A stretch of DNA of 64,000 nt from contig SADC01001394.1 in assembly GCA_004194705.1 (NCBI GenBank), positions 248,001-312,000 on the forward strand. Direction: 5' to 3'. Position numbers and translations under genes: made by a program. The stretch is from Ditylenchus dipsaci. Taxonomy: Eukaryota > Nematoda > Chromadorea > Rhabditida > Anguinidae. Under the pieces are notes generated by a model, which searched no databases, was not told the DNA's origin, and worked only from the letters and a program-made list of their open reading frames with translations. This document shows positions 45,029-54,939 of the stretch, piece after piece; position 1 is the stretch's first letter, and each line of letters begins with the position of its first letter.

Positions 45029-48000
45029 TTAGTAAAACGCTTCCTTGATCTCTCCTGACGTTTCTGGAAAAAGACGAAGCCGAAGCCAAGTACACCAAAC
45101 ACAACGACGATCCCTACAATGATGAGCAAAGTGGTGCCAAACCACCCTTAATAATGTCGAATTTAGTCATCAAAGTTGTGTGTTGAGAAAATTAAGATCA
45201 ATTACCAAATTTGACGGCCTCTTGTCCTGAATGTGGTCCCTTGGAGCGGCAATGTTTTGAGCTTCAGGATTGATGGCATTAGTATCGGCTTCATCTTGAC
45301 GCTCCACTCGAGTAAATTCCTGCTCAAACGTGCGGATGGAATGAATGTCATGATTGTCTGAAATTGTTTTTATGACTAATTTTCTTTTTCGAAAGTTTAT
45401 AAATATTACCAGACAATTCTCCAGTGGTTGCACTCACCAAAGTAGTAGCCAGTGGGCAATCTGACGCCGGGAACACTCAAGCATTGTTTCCAAATTTGCT
45501 CTCCAAGCACATCTGTGAAGATCTAAAGGACAATATTTCAATGCTTATTTTCGCATTAAAAATTGTTTACTGTGAGAGTGTCTCCAACATAACGATCAAG
45601 ATCTGCGTCTCATAATCCTTATTTCTGAACTTAGCTTCACAGCCACTGTGTTCACCACCAAGTGAAGTATGGGTTCCATCAGAGTCATGGTCTAAAACAT
45701 ATGACTATTTGTAACAATCATGTAATATTAAGATGTTTTCATAACAACAGCTTTCCACGTCCTCTTACGAATAGTTTTATTGTACTAAATTTGTTGCTTG
45801 TCAAAACAAAATTTCAGGGTTAATTTATAAAATAAAGTTATATGCGTTCAGGATAAAAAATAGTTACGAAATTCGGTGTTTTGATTACACGAAATTTTAC
45901 ACTTAATTACAAAAAAGAATGTATTTTGCAAAGTGTCTGTTGCACAATCGACTTTCTCAATAAAGCACCCTGCAAAACTTTTCTTCTGCCTAGAATGCGA
46001 TAGTTTTCTTAAGTTTTCTGTCCATTTTGATTCGTCGGTATAGTTCGAAAAATCGCAAGTATACCAATTTTACCGAAAACCTGAGCCTTCAACTTTTAGA
46101 TCGCAAAAAAACTACCACGATTTTTTGGGGAAAATTTTGAAAGTTATGTAAATAAACCGGAACATAGAAAATATTTCAAAATTTTGGTTGAAATTAAATT
46201 GGGGTGAAAGCTGATAAAAAAAAAGATAGTCTCGATACGAAAGGGTTCATCAAAATTTTTGTTCAAATGTTTTACAGCAGGGATGAGCATTTTGCCTTTT
46301 TGTAAATTAAAAAGGGCAAAAAGGGAAAAAAATCATGCCCTTTTTGCCCTAAAAGGCGACTTTTTGCTAGTGATGGAAATATTCAAATTTCGGACTACCG
46401 GGACGGGACTTTTAGAAAAAAAAATTCGGGACCGGGACGGGACTTTTCAAAAATTCACCGGGACCAGAAAAAAGTCCGTTCGGGACTGTAAAAGATAACC
46501 TTTAAAAATTTGTAAATACAGTCAACTCCCGATTTAGTGTACACGGATTAGTGTACACCTCGTTTAGTGTACACCTGGATTGAATAATTTTGGCCGGCGG
46601 TTAATTAAATGACTAGAATAACCCCCGATTTAGTGTACACCTCGGTTTAGTGTACACCTGGAGCCGGTCCGCAGGGTGTACACTAAATCGGAAGTTGACT
46701 GTACTCTATTTTCTCAAATTTTGCGGCTTCTCGATTTCGAGGACAGGAAATATAGAAGATATGCATGGAAACAATGGAAAAAGTTTCTGATCAAAAAATT
46801 TCAAAAATTGAATTTTTAATTTTCCGAATTTTTCGGGCCATCCTGTATATTAGAGGTATGCACTGGATTGGGATCGCTCTCGAATCGGGAACCGCATTCC
46901 GAGGATTTTGATGTTGAATCCCAATCTCGAATCCCTCCCATCGATTTTGAAAATCTCGATCCCGAAAATTGCCAACCCCAATGAGCATTTTAAAAATAAT
47001 TTTTGGCCAGATAATTTTTGTTTTTACATATTTTGTGGTTTCCGTGGTAATCCCGATCCCGAAGGTATAACAGCAACTCGTTACAAATTGTGACTCGTTA
47101 CAATTTTGAATTTTTCAATTTCATTTTTTTGACTGTTTTCTGCATGTCCTCTTAACTTTTTTTAACTTAGGCCTTAGGCTTAGGGTAGGCCAGCGCACGT
47201 TAGGGCGGCTCAAACGTGTATCTCAGACTGAGCACCAAAATGCGCCAATTTGAAAAAACTGTAACGAGTCACAATTGTAACGAGTCGCCTGGCAGTCGAT
47301 CCCGAATTCTTTTAAGGCCTCAATCCTGATCCCGAAATCCCTCTCGGGGCGAAATGCACACTCTACCATATATGTCAGCATAGAGCGAATACTTTTACAT
47401 CGCTGTTTTTGTATTTTCTTAGTCCAACGAGCTCTACTGATCTCGTTTTATGTTCATAGTTAAGCGCTCAAAAATTTTAAAATTGATCTCCAGTTTTTCG
47501 GATTTTGGGTGTCTGAAAATTGAACGGCCGGCTGCATAATTAAATCAATAATTAATATAAATTGATTAAAATCGAAAGTTTACTTAGAACTAAGTGTAAA
47601 CAGTTCACTCTTGAACCATTTGTAAAGAGTTTACTTTAAACCCTCTTTTTTAGTTCTATAAGAAACAAACTCAGGCACAAACAAGAGTGTAATAATCATA
47701 TGAGATCTAAAAACGACAAAAATAGACAGAAAAAAACAAAAACCGCAAAAATTCTGTTGCATGAAAATTAAATAAAAGTCCCGAATTTTTTCAAATTTTC
47801 GGGACCGGGACCGGGACTTTTGTTTCAAAATTTCGGGACCATCGGGACGGGACTTTTGCCTGAATTTTCTTCGGCGGGACGGGACTTTCGGGACCGTCCC
47901 GTCCCGCTTCCATCACTACTTTTTGCTTTAAGGGAATGTTTTATTTTTGGTAGCTTTTTAGTCATTTGTATTCTAAAATGTTAGATTAAACGTCGGATTC

Positions 48001-51000
48001 ATGTTCAGCGTAGTCGATTTGCTTCTAAAACCAATATTTTAGTAAAAACTCACTGTGATCTGAAATTCCACTCAATACAAAAACATTCAAATGAAAATTT
48101 TCGATTTTTTAAAATTTGAAATTCTAGAGTGTCTTTTGAATTTTAAGAGCACTTTATCAAGCAAATCGACTATTCTGAACACGATTCCGTTTAAAAAAAA
48201 GCTGTATAAAAGTGAAGGATTATCACATCAACTTTTATTTCTGTACTTTTTTGAAGTTTCGCTATTTTAAACACCTTTTTTGACGGATTCGTGTTCAGCA
48301 TGGTCGATTTGCTTGAAGAACAACTCTTAAAATTCAAAAGACACCGTGGAATTTCGAGTCTAAAAATCGAAAATTTTTATTGAATGTTTTTTGTCTTGAG
48401 TTGAATTTCAGATCACAGTGAGTTCTTACTAAAAGAGTGGTTTTAGAAGCAAATCGACTACGCTGAACATGAATCCGACGTTTAATCTAACAGTTTTGAA
48501 TACAAATGACTGAAAACCTACCAAAAATAAACATTCCCTTAGGGCAAATTGCCCTTTTTGGCAATTTGCCCTTAAAGGGGGGAAGCCATTTAGGTTTGAA
48601 AAAGTGGCTTCCATGGCGCAGTGCGTAAGTGCTCGCGTTTCTTGGCCCAAAATGGTATTTTTTTGAAAATGATGCTCATTCTCATGGGTATTCAACAAAA
48701 GCATCAAATCAGGTTGAACAACTATGAAAGTTGAGTTGCAGGCTATAGCCACTTGAATTAACTACTTCTTTTTGGGTTTTTCCTTGATTGATTTTTCTGT
48801 ATTTTTCTATAAGTACAGAGTGACGAAATAAAATTCTGGCACTTAAAAAAATTAACGTACGTAACCGCTTGTCCGGTCGGTTTCCGATTTTCGGGTGGCA
48901 AGCCCTGTGAAACCTCCACAATAATAGCCGGCTGTGATGAAGAGGACAAGCACAGAGCTCCTAGATAGCTTGAATACTGTCATCGATTTTCCTGGAAAAA
49001 TCGATGAGGCAAAGAGCTACCCACGTTAATTTCTTTTTAAGTGCCCGAATTTCTGTTTCCGAGAGAATGAGCACGATTTTCAAACCAAACTTGAAAATAA
49101 AATACAAAGAATGAGGTAAAAACATGATATGCACCCAGGGGATTTGAACCTGTGACTTGGACAATGCGTATACGAAAGCCGCTTCCTCTTTTCGAGTGAC
49201 TTTGACGGGCTGCATGTAGCCGAATTGTTTCTTTTATACGGGTCGTTCATACATTTTCTGACTTCAGGTAGAAAAAAATCAAAAATTTAGTTCAAAGAAT
49301 GAAAGCGCGTAATATGTAGGGAACAAAGAAATGCAGCAAAATTTTGCTGAAATGCAGCAAAATTTTTGCTGCATTTTTGCTGAATTTGCAAAATGTCAAA
49401 AACTAGTTGAGTTACAGGACCTCAAAGACTTCAAAATTCCACTTTCCACATAAATTGTGGCCAAGCCTATGTAAGTTTTTGGTGCTTCTCCGGAATAAAA
49501 CGCCCCCCCCCCTAATCCTAGGAGCTACTCGGTTATACAGTCGACTCTCCATATAAGATACCCCCTAAAGTTCGTTCCACCTTGTGTCCGACGCTTTTTA
49601 AAGGGCATACCCACGCTAATAAGAGGTGGTGCCCGGGAATTCAAATTTTTTTCCTAATCATTGAACTTCTGTACATATTTTTCAACTTGGTTTCTAACAA
49701 AACCATACCTAAAATTCAATTCTAGGCATTGTTTTGTTAGAAACCAAGTTAAAAAATATGTACAGAAGTTCAATGATTAGGAAAAAAATTTGAATTCCCG
49801 GGCACCACCTCTTATTAGCGTGGGCATGCCCCTTTAAACCTTATTTCTAAAATGTTTTGCCAAATGTGATTAGTCAGTGTAGGGTGGTACCTTATATCGA
49901 GAGTCGACTGTATGCTACTCGCTTGACCCAGCGCTCAAGGAGTGCTGGCTAAATTTTGGATGGCTGAGCCTCTGGTATTACCGAGTAGCGTCAAGTTTTT
50001 TTGCCTACTCAAGCCCACTGAGTAAGTCATTACTTCATAAAAAGCTTATAGCATAAAACTTAGTAAATGAAACGAAACACCAACACTAAATCAACAATTA
50101 TTTTCGATTATTATTTCGAATTTTCAACTTTCCGTTCGAAACCTTTCCGGACATAAAACGGTCCCCCTTTAAGGTATGCGATAATTCGGAATATGCCGCA
50201 TTTTCTGTTATAGAACACTCTTCTCTAACAAGCCGCTAGTATAAATAAATAGTTTATAAACCTTCACATATGTGATGAAAAAATCATTAATTAATCAAAA
50301 AACTTAATCGTACCATAGTGCAGTGATCCGTTGTTGACCATAGCAGTAATATAAGGATGTGAGTGCTAAAAAAAGACTTATAAAGTTGTCGAATCAGACA
50401 CCCGATTCGGGTAATCTTTTAGGTAAAAATGTTTGAGTGAAAGACTGACCGAATGTGGTCCATTGTGATTGGAATAAGTATCAAGGAAGACTGCCAAACC
50501 ACGGAAATAGTCTTTAGAGCCTGGACGTAAAAAAATATTTTACAAACTTCATTTTATTGTTAGTAACTGACCGAAAACTTCTCCCAACTGGTATGGTTCT
50601 TGTACGTACCAAATAGCCAAACCTAAAATTCGTGGTTAAGATAACACACGAGGGAAAAGGGGGTTTCGAGATACCATCTCCAAATAATGTTCCTGTAGAA
50701 CCATGAACTCTGAAAATTCATAACTTTGGTTGATTTTATGTCAAAATGTTTTTAGGGAATTTCAACTTAAAAAACAGTTTTGCTCAAAAAATCTTACTTA
50801 AAGTTTACTTGTATTTCCCAATCACGAGCATGACATGGCTAAATATGAAATTAATACTTTCATATCAGAAAGGATGAAAAAAATTGACTTACCACTTTGT
50901 TCCAGATTGCTCCTTTAAGAGACTGAATATCGGCAGTAAGCCTGATTTGTTGTTGAGAAACTATCGTTGAGCCCATAATTTCCCATAGGGAACCTATTGA

Positions 51001-51148
51001 CACAAATTAAGTTTTTGACTTTATATTTAATAATTTACAAACTTCCATCCCAGCACCTAAATTTCAGTTTTTATAAAGTCGATATTATTGAATATTTAAA
51101 AGTCTACCTTGATACGGTCTAATCAAAGAGTGTTCTCTTTTGTAATAT
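45029..51148 (-). CDS. LMAN2: VIP36/LMAN2-type L-type lectin cargo receptor, N-terminal exon not found
   Basis: A type I membrane lectin that binds high-mannose glycans and cycles in the early secretory pathway. Exons in coding order are 51148-51108 (KREHSLIRPYQ), 50993-50893 (GSTIVSQQQIRLT, GAIWNKV), 50838-50798 (PCHARDWEIQVNF), 50709-50675 (VHGSTGTLFGDG), 50622-50572 (GLAIWYVQEPYQLGEVFG), 50520-50450 (GLAVFLDTYSNHNGPHS), 50365-50314 (YITAMVNNGSLHY), 45691-45571, 45522-45410 (VRLPTGYYFG), 45357-45206 (DNHDIHSIRTFE) and 45146-45029. The last exon encodes the transmembrane helix (LLIIVGIVVVFGVLGFGFVF) and the export/retrieval tail KRQERSRKRF(Y). The calcium/sugar-binding region FLDTYSN and the asparagine in MVNNGS are visible. 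One-base losses near 45435 and 45033 break the frame. The ~4.6-kb intron 45692-50313 is filled with nested transposons. The signal-peptide exon upstream of 51148 was not identified. Confidence 0.92.
46519..46701. mobile_element. pogo/Tigger-like MITE (word TTAGTGTACACC)
   Basis: It is flanked by TA; the ends are CAGTCAACTCCCGATTTAGT and AAATCGGAAGTTGACTG. TTAGTGTACAC(C/G) occurs five times on the left side and as GTGTACACTAAA on the right. The centre has CCTGGAGCCGGTCCGCAGG, comparable with CGGCCGGTCCCAAGG in the 18413 copy. It is nested in the hAT at 46368-47918. Confidence 0.8.
46851..47365. mobile_element. hAT-like element with an inner MITE, nested
   Basis: TAGAGGTATGCA on the left faces TGCACACTCTA on the right, flanked by similar but imperfect 8-mers (CTGTATAT and CCATATAT). 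Subterminal GATCCCGA/TCGGGATC-like words recur (TCTCGATCCCGAAAATTG, CAATCCTGATCCCGAAATCC). Inside, about 47072-47298 is another inverted repeat with ACTCGTTACAAATTGTGAC ends. Confidence 0.5.
47930..48541. repeat. ~300-bp-arm inverted repeat in LMAN2 intron
   Basis: AGGGAATGTTTTATTTTTGG at the left pairs with the right-end CCAAAAATAAACATTCCCT. TCGGATTCATGTTCAGCGTA pairs with TACGCTGAACATGAATCCGA, and AGCAAATCGACTATTCTGAA with TTCAGCATGGTCGATTTGCT. The turn is around 48230-48245. It is flanked by TTTGCCCTTTTTGGC-type repeats that are also seen left of the hAT insertion, so it is part of an older element. Confidence 0.65.
48605..49215. other. tRNA-like (SINE-like) pieces
   Basis: On the plus strand, GTGGCTTCCATGGCGCAGTG (48605 onward) looks like a tRNA 5' end with an A-box (TGGCGCAGTGCG). 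On the minus strand, around 49170-49130, CCAAGTCACAGGTTCAAATC resembles an anticodon/T-arm with a B-box (GGTTCAAATCC). Neither folds into a complete tRNA by eye. They may be tRNA-derived SINE fragments or decayed tRNAs; the two may be unrelated. Confidence 0.35.
49538..49910. mobile_element. pogo/Tigger-like MITE hosting a TTAA-type MITE
   Basis: It is flanked by TA; the ends are CAGTCGACTCTCCATATAAG and CCTTATATCGAGAGTCGACTG (last 20 bases matched). The word GGTACC(T)/ATACCCCC is matched across the arms. The middle is occupied by a separate element at 49602-49833. Confidence 0.8.
49602..49833. mobile_element. TTAA-type MITE nested in the pogo-like MITE
   Basis: It is flanked by TTAA at 49598-49601 and 49834-49837. 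The ends are AGGGCATACCCACGC and GCGTGGGCATGCCCCT. The arms contain AAGAGGTGGTGCCCGGGAAT and TTCAACTTGGTTTCTAAC, near-perfectly inverted. It is the same family as 24601-24886. Confidence 0.85.
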
Positions 51149-51429
51149 CTGAATGAGTAACTATAAAATATTTATCTGAAAATATTTTTTTGAGATACCC
51201 TCGGAACTCCGATGAAGACGATCCATCTATGACATCAACATAAGTATCAGTCAAACAATCGAACAGAGGCAAGAAAAGAGAAGTGAGGTAAGAAGTCTCG
51301 TTTTAATGACATATTTTGGTTCTGAACATTATCATTCTTATTAACCCATAATTGCACAACATAGAACAGCGCAGCTTCTACGAAGCTAGGAAGTCGGATG
51401 TCCGGATAAAACAGCAGATTTTTATTAAA
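51149..51429. other. No gene resolved; may contain LMAN2 first exon
   Basis: The first exon (signal peptide) and promoter of the LMAN2-type gene should lie in or beyond this stretch, but I could not identify it. No other coding block was recognised. Confidence 0.3.
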
Positions 51430-51997
51430 TACCGTATTTCCTCTAAAGCTAAGTACCCAATGGGAGCCGCACCCCGCACTCCGCACTCCTGCGCAAATCT
51501 TCACTCCCGCGGTGCGGCGCCAGCGTGTACACAATAAGGCGACACATTTTTGGAGCCGCACTCCCGCGCTCTTTCATTCTGAGTGAGGCGATTTTTTATT
51601 CCGAGTGCGGCGCATCATCGTAGTTCATTTTCTTATGCTCTTTTCGGCGCTCAAATTATTTTTGAGTACAACTTTTCCGCTTGTGGATCCTAACTGAAAC
51701 TTTTTAAGACTAAGGCTTAATTTTTGGAAAATGGGAAATTTTTCAAAGTAACACAGAAAACCACCCTATCTCACCTAAAATCATGTGCTGAACACAGTTT
51801 GTTAATACCAAAATAGTGATTTCACTAGCCACGACACCTATAATAGGGTAGATACTTATTCCGAGGGAGCATCTGCCTAGAAATCCCGAAAATATCAGTT
51901 TTTATATGGGATTGCAAACCATGATTTTTCAATTTTGGTGACTCAAACTATGAAACCTAGGATAGTACCCATGGTTAGGTGGATGGATATCAAGCTG

Positions 51998-52280
51998 GAT
52001 GGCCTAAAAAAAATTTTAGTTAATTTTTTTACGTTTTTCATGCTCCAAAACCTGTTTTCTGGACTAATTCGGATATGCTGAAGATGGTTGATAGTATTAA
52101 ATGCAGTTTTGTAGGGTATTTTTAGTTTTGGGCAATAATCAATTTCGCTAAAATCAATTATTGCCTAAAACTCAAAAAATACTCGAGAAACGGCATTTCA
52201 CCTCTATCAAACTATCTTCAGCGTGCCCGAATCAGTCCGGAAAACAGGTTTTGGAACCCAAAAATTTGATCCAAGTGGAC
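51998..52280. repeat. Inverted repeat module 1
   Basis: CTAATTCGGATATGCTGAAG and GGGCAATAATCAATTT on the left are matched by AAATTGATTATTGCCC-type and CTTCAGCGTGCCCGAATCAG on the right, with the turn at about 52150. AAACCTGTTTTCTGGA faces CCGGAAAACAGGTTTT. It is homologous to module 2 in the outer part but has a different inner part. Confidence 0.65.
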
Positions 52281-52394
52281 GACCACTTGGTTTTAATGGT
52301 CCAGACTCTAGAGAAGGTGCCAGGTGGTTACCCTGCTCACCCTGAGTCTTACTGGTCTTTCACAGAATAGTTTATAATTGTTATTCAAGAAAGA

Positions 52395-52484
52395 ATAATG
52401 TCTGTTACCACCAGGATTTGAGCCTGCAACCTCAAAAAGCGATCCTGAGAATCCATGCACTAAACCAAGTGGTCGACCACTTGG
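52395..52484 (-). other. tRNA-like module (minus strand) ending in a 20-bp palindrome
   Basis: Reading the minus strand: CCACTTGGTTTAGTGCATGG (A-box-like, TGGTTTAGTG...), then GAGGTTGCAGGCTCAAATCC with a B-box-like GGCTCAAATCC. The module is bounded by the palindrome CCAAGTGGTCGACCACTTGG at 52465-52484. No complete cloverleaf is evident, so a tRNA-derived promoter module is the likeliest reading. Confidence 0.4.
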
Positions 52485-52772
52485 ATCAAAAAAAATTTTT
52501 ACGTTTTCGGGTTACAAAACAATTTTTCTGCACTAATTCGATCATGCTGAAGATGGTTTGACAGTGGTAAAATTACGTTTTATCAAGAAATTTTTGATTT
52601 ATCGCTAACGATTGATTTTGATAAATCAAGAATAGCAATAACTTAAAAATTTCTCGATAAAACGTGTTTTTACCACTGTCAAACCATCTTCAGCATGCTC
52701 GAATCAGTGCAGAAAAATTGTTTTGTAACCTGAAAACGTAAAAAAAATTTGATCCAAGTGGTCGCCACTTGG
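52465..52772. repeat. Inverted repeat module 2
   Basis: Arms of about 125 bp. TTTTTACGTTTTCGGGTTAC is mirrored by GTAACCTGAAAACGTAAAAA, and CATGCTGAAGATGGTTTGAC by GTCAAACCATCTTCAGCATG, with the turn at about 52610. It is bounded by two CCAAGTGG...CCACTTGG palindromes (52465-52484 and 52754-52772). Confidence 0.75.
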
Positions 52773-52850
52773 TTTGCTACTACCTGGTCTAAATTGGGGA
52801 GAGGTTGCCGTACCGAGGTTACTGGTTCGAGCCTCACTAAGAGTTAACTT
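52754..52850 (+). other. tRNA-like module (plus strand)
   Basis: Following the 19-bp palindrome, CCACTTGGTTTGCTACTACC and GAGGTTACTGGTTCGAGCCT provide an A-box-like and a good B-box (GGTTCGAGCC), about 50 nt apart. TTTATTTTTT follows at about 52850. It is a plausible pol III unit or SINE head; not a canonical tRNA. Confidence 0.4.
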
Positions 52851-54130
52851 TATTTTTTACTTCCATTTTTAGGCCATCCAGGTGGACAGCCACCTGACCA
52901 TGAGGTAGCTACCCACGAATTGGGGTTAGGTGGGGATATCCAAGTGGACCACCCGAAATTCTGGAGTCTATTAGACTATTAACAATTTTTTATTCATACT
53001 TATTTTAGCCGATTACGTATTTGTAGCCTGATTACTGAGGTCGCGGGACAGAAAAATTGACTTAAAATCGACTTTTCATGTAAAAAAATATCTCATGGAA
53101 AATTTCCCACTTTCCACGGAAAATTTACCTCGATTCATGGTCTTGGGTTTTCTTGGGGTGGTTTCAGCAGTTGGGATGGTATGAGGTAATTCACGGATGG
53201 CCTAAAAAATCTGGGATGGTTTAGGATGGTTCAGACACAATCTAAAAATTTCGAAAAAAACTTAAAAATCTGTTTGAAAAAAGTTCATTTTGGGAAATGT
53301 CTATAACCCTAATTGGACCACAGAGGTTCGATGAAGACCACTGATGGTATAACTACTGAGGGTGTAACGCCTATGAGTATCAGTGAGAAGAATTTCGCCA
53401 GAACAAAACTATACAAAGCTTTTCTGCCTTAATCAAAAAAATTTTTTTAGCAAATGTGCCTTTAGCAAAAAACCCGCCCTGAAGCACAATTGTCAGCTCT
53501 ATTACTGGATGTATCAAGAAATTTATACATTTTGAGCGGCTATAAGTTTTTCTAGGATGAATTCCGAAATTCTATGAATGTCAACCAACTCAGAAAAAGA
53601 AATACATTTTTTGGCATATATCACGTGGGAAAAAATATCCTACTAAATTCTGAAAATGCAAAAAAATGCATCAAAAAATTGAGTGCGGCGGTGCGGATTT
53701 GCACCCGCACTCGAACTCCTCACTTTCTCACTCCCGCGGCAAGGAGGCAAAATCTCATTGGGTACAGTCGAGTGCCGCACTGCGGTGGTGCCGCTCTCAG
53801 TGCGGGAGTGCGTAGGTGCGGATCCAGTGTGTACTCAATGAGCTCTGCACCCTCAGATCTGCACCCTCACCCCTCATTGTGTAAGCACCTTAATAAGCGC
53901 CCCGGGGCGCTTTTTTTTTCGAACCCCCGAAAATCGGAAAATTTTGAATTCGATTTCGAGATTTTCGAGTGCTCAATCAAAATCTAAAAAGTGGAATCGG
54001 TTGAGCTCGTGAGAGTTAAGAAAACGTATTGAACAGCTTCGCAAAATATTGCCTCTACACTGAGATCCAGACCCTCAAAGTCGAGTGGGGGCGCTATTAG
54101 AGCGGGGCGCTTATTAGAGGAAATACGGTA

Positions 54131-54939
54131 TCCTAAAATGTACTTATTTCGAGCAGTCGTACTTATTTTTCAAATTTTGAGTTGAGAGCCCCTGCTTTAT
54201 AGCAAAAAATGATAAAAACTAACACATTCCCGGACCAAGGACCTTAAGAACTTCAATGTTCGTTAGACAAAATCTTTAGAAATCCATTCGTTAGGGCGAT
54301 ATTATAATACGTCAAGTTTGAAAATTCCCGATTAAATAATCACAGTGCATCATAATTTCAAACTCAAGTAATTTTGTTAAATTACGTTGCAGAAGGTTTA
54401 CAGAGGGAATTCGTTTGAGACATAACTACCGCAAAAATTAAGCAATTATGAAAGTGTGAACTTGCGTCTGCCTCTCAGGAGAACATTTCAACAAAAAAAG
54501 TTCCTAGTTTGGTTAAAATATCTGCAAAAAAATAGTCTGTTTAGTCAAGCGACTTTATGCGTTCAAACATTTTGGTGACAGGAACACAAGAGAAATTCTA
54601 TTCCTCCCAATTAATTTATTTAGGCTTGTTCTGGTTTAGCTCATATAATGTGCTCCAAAGTGTGATTGCTGCGTGGATTTATCTAATCTGCAGTACAATA
54701 ACCAAAAATCAACACATATTTATCAGTCAACATATTTCACAGTTTGAATAAAAACGTTTGGTTTCGAAGCTTTCGCTGCAAGACTTCTGTGCTGCTATTG
54801 TAGTCGAACTGCAACGATATTTTTGAACAAGTAATTTTGTGTCCTCATTTCTCTTGTCATTTACCGAGTACTTTGCTCCTTTCAGTACTAATTTTCTTCT
54901 TTTCAGTTTGTCTGCCGTGAATAATAATAATAATCATTC
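54131..54939. other. Upstream region of ETF-beta
   Basis: No coding block was recognised other than the ETF-beta start. AT-rich, with (AAT)n just before the start codon. Confidence 0.4.

Larger units (their letters stand above)
46368..47918. mobile_element. Non-autonomous hAT element (TAGTGATGGAA ends)
   Basis: TIR TAGTGATGGAA at 46368 is matched by TTCCATCACTA ending at 47918. The 8-bp target duplication is CTTTTTGC (46360-46367 and 47919-47926). Subterminal CCGGGACGGGACTTT strings fill both ends in inverted order. No transposase is present; instead the interior holds other inserted elements. It interrupts an older repeat whose sequence continues at 47930. Confidence 0.88.
51430..54130. mobile_element. 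TACCGTATT-ended MITE, copy 4 (word AATAAGCGCC), carrying a large insertion
   Basis: The left end TACCGTATTTCCTCTAAA is at 51430-51447; the right end ATTAGAGGAAATACGGTA ends at 54130. The core right of about 53900 (TCGATTTCGAGATTTTCGAG, GGAATCGGTTGAGCTCGTGA) is the reverse complement of copies 1, 3 and 5. Between about 51450 and 53892 sits foreign sequence whose two ends are rich in CCGCACTC/GAGTGCGG words and carry CAATG(A/G)G ends, probably an hAT-like element, which itself contains the modules listed below. Confidence 0.5.

Noticed and set aside
49101..49215. Complete tRNA gene on the minus strand near 49.15 kb
   Set aside because: A good T-arm/B-box is present, but I could not pair an acceptor stem or place a D-arm; kept only as a tRNA-like fragment.
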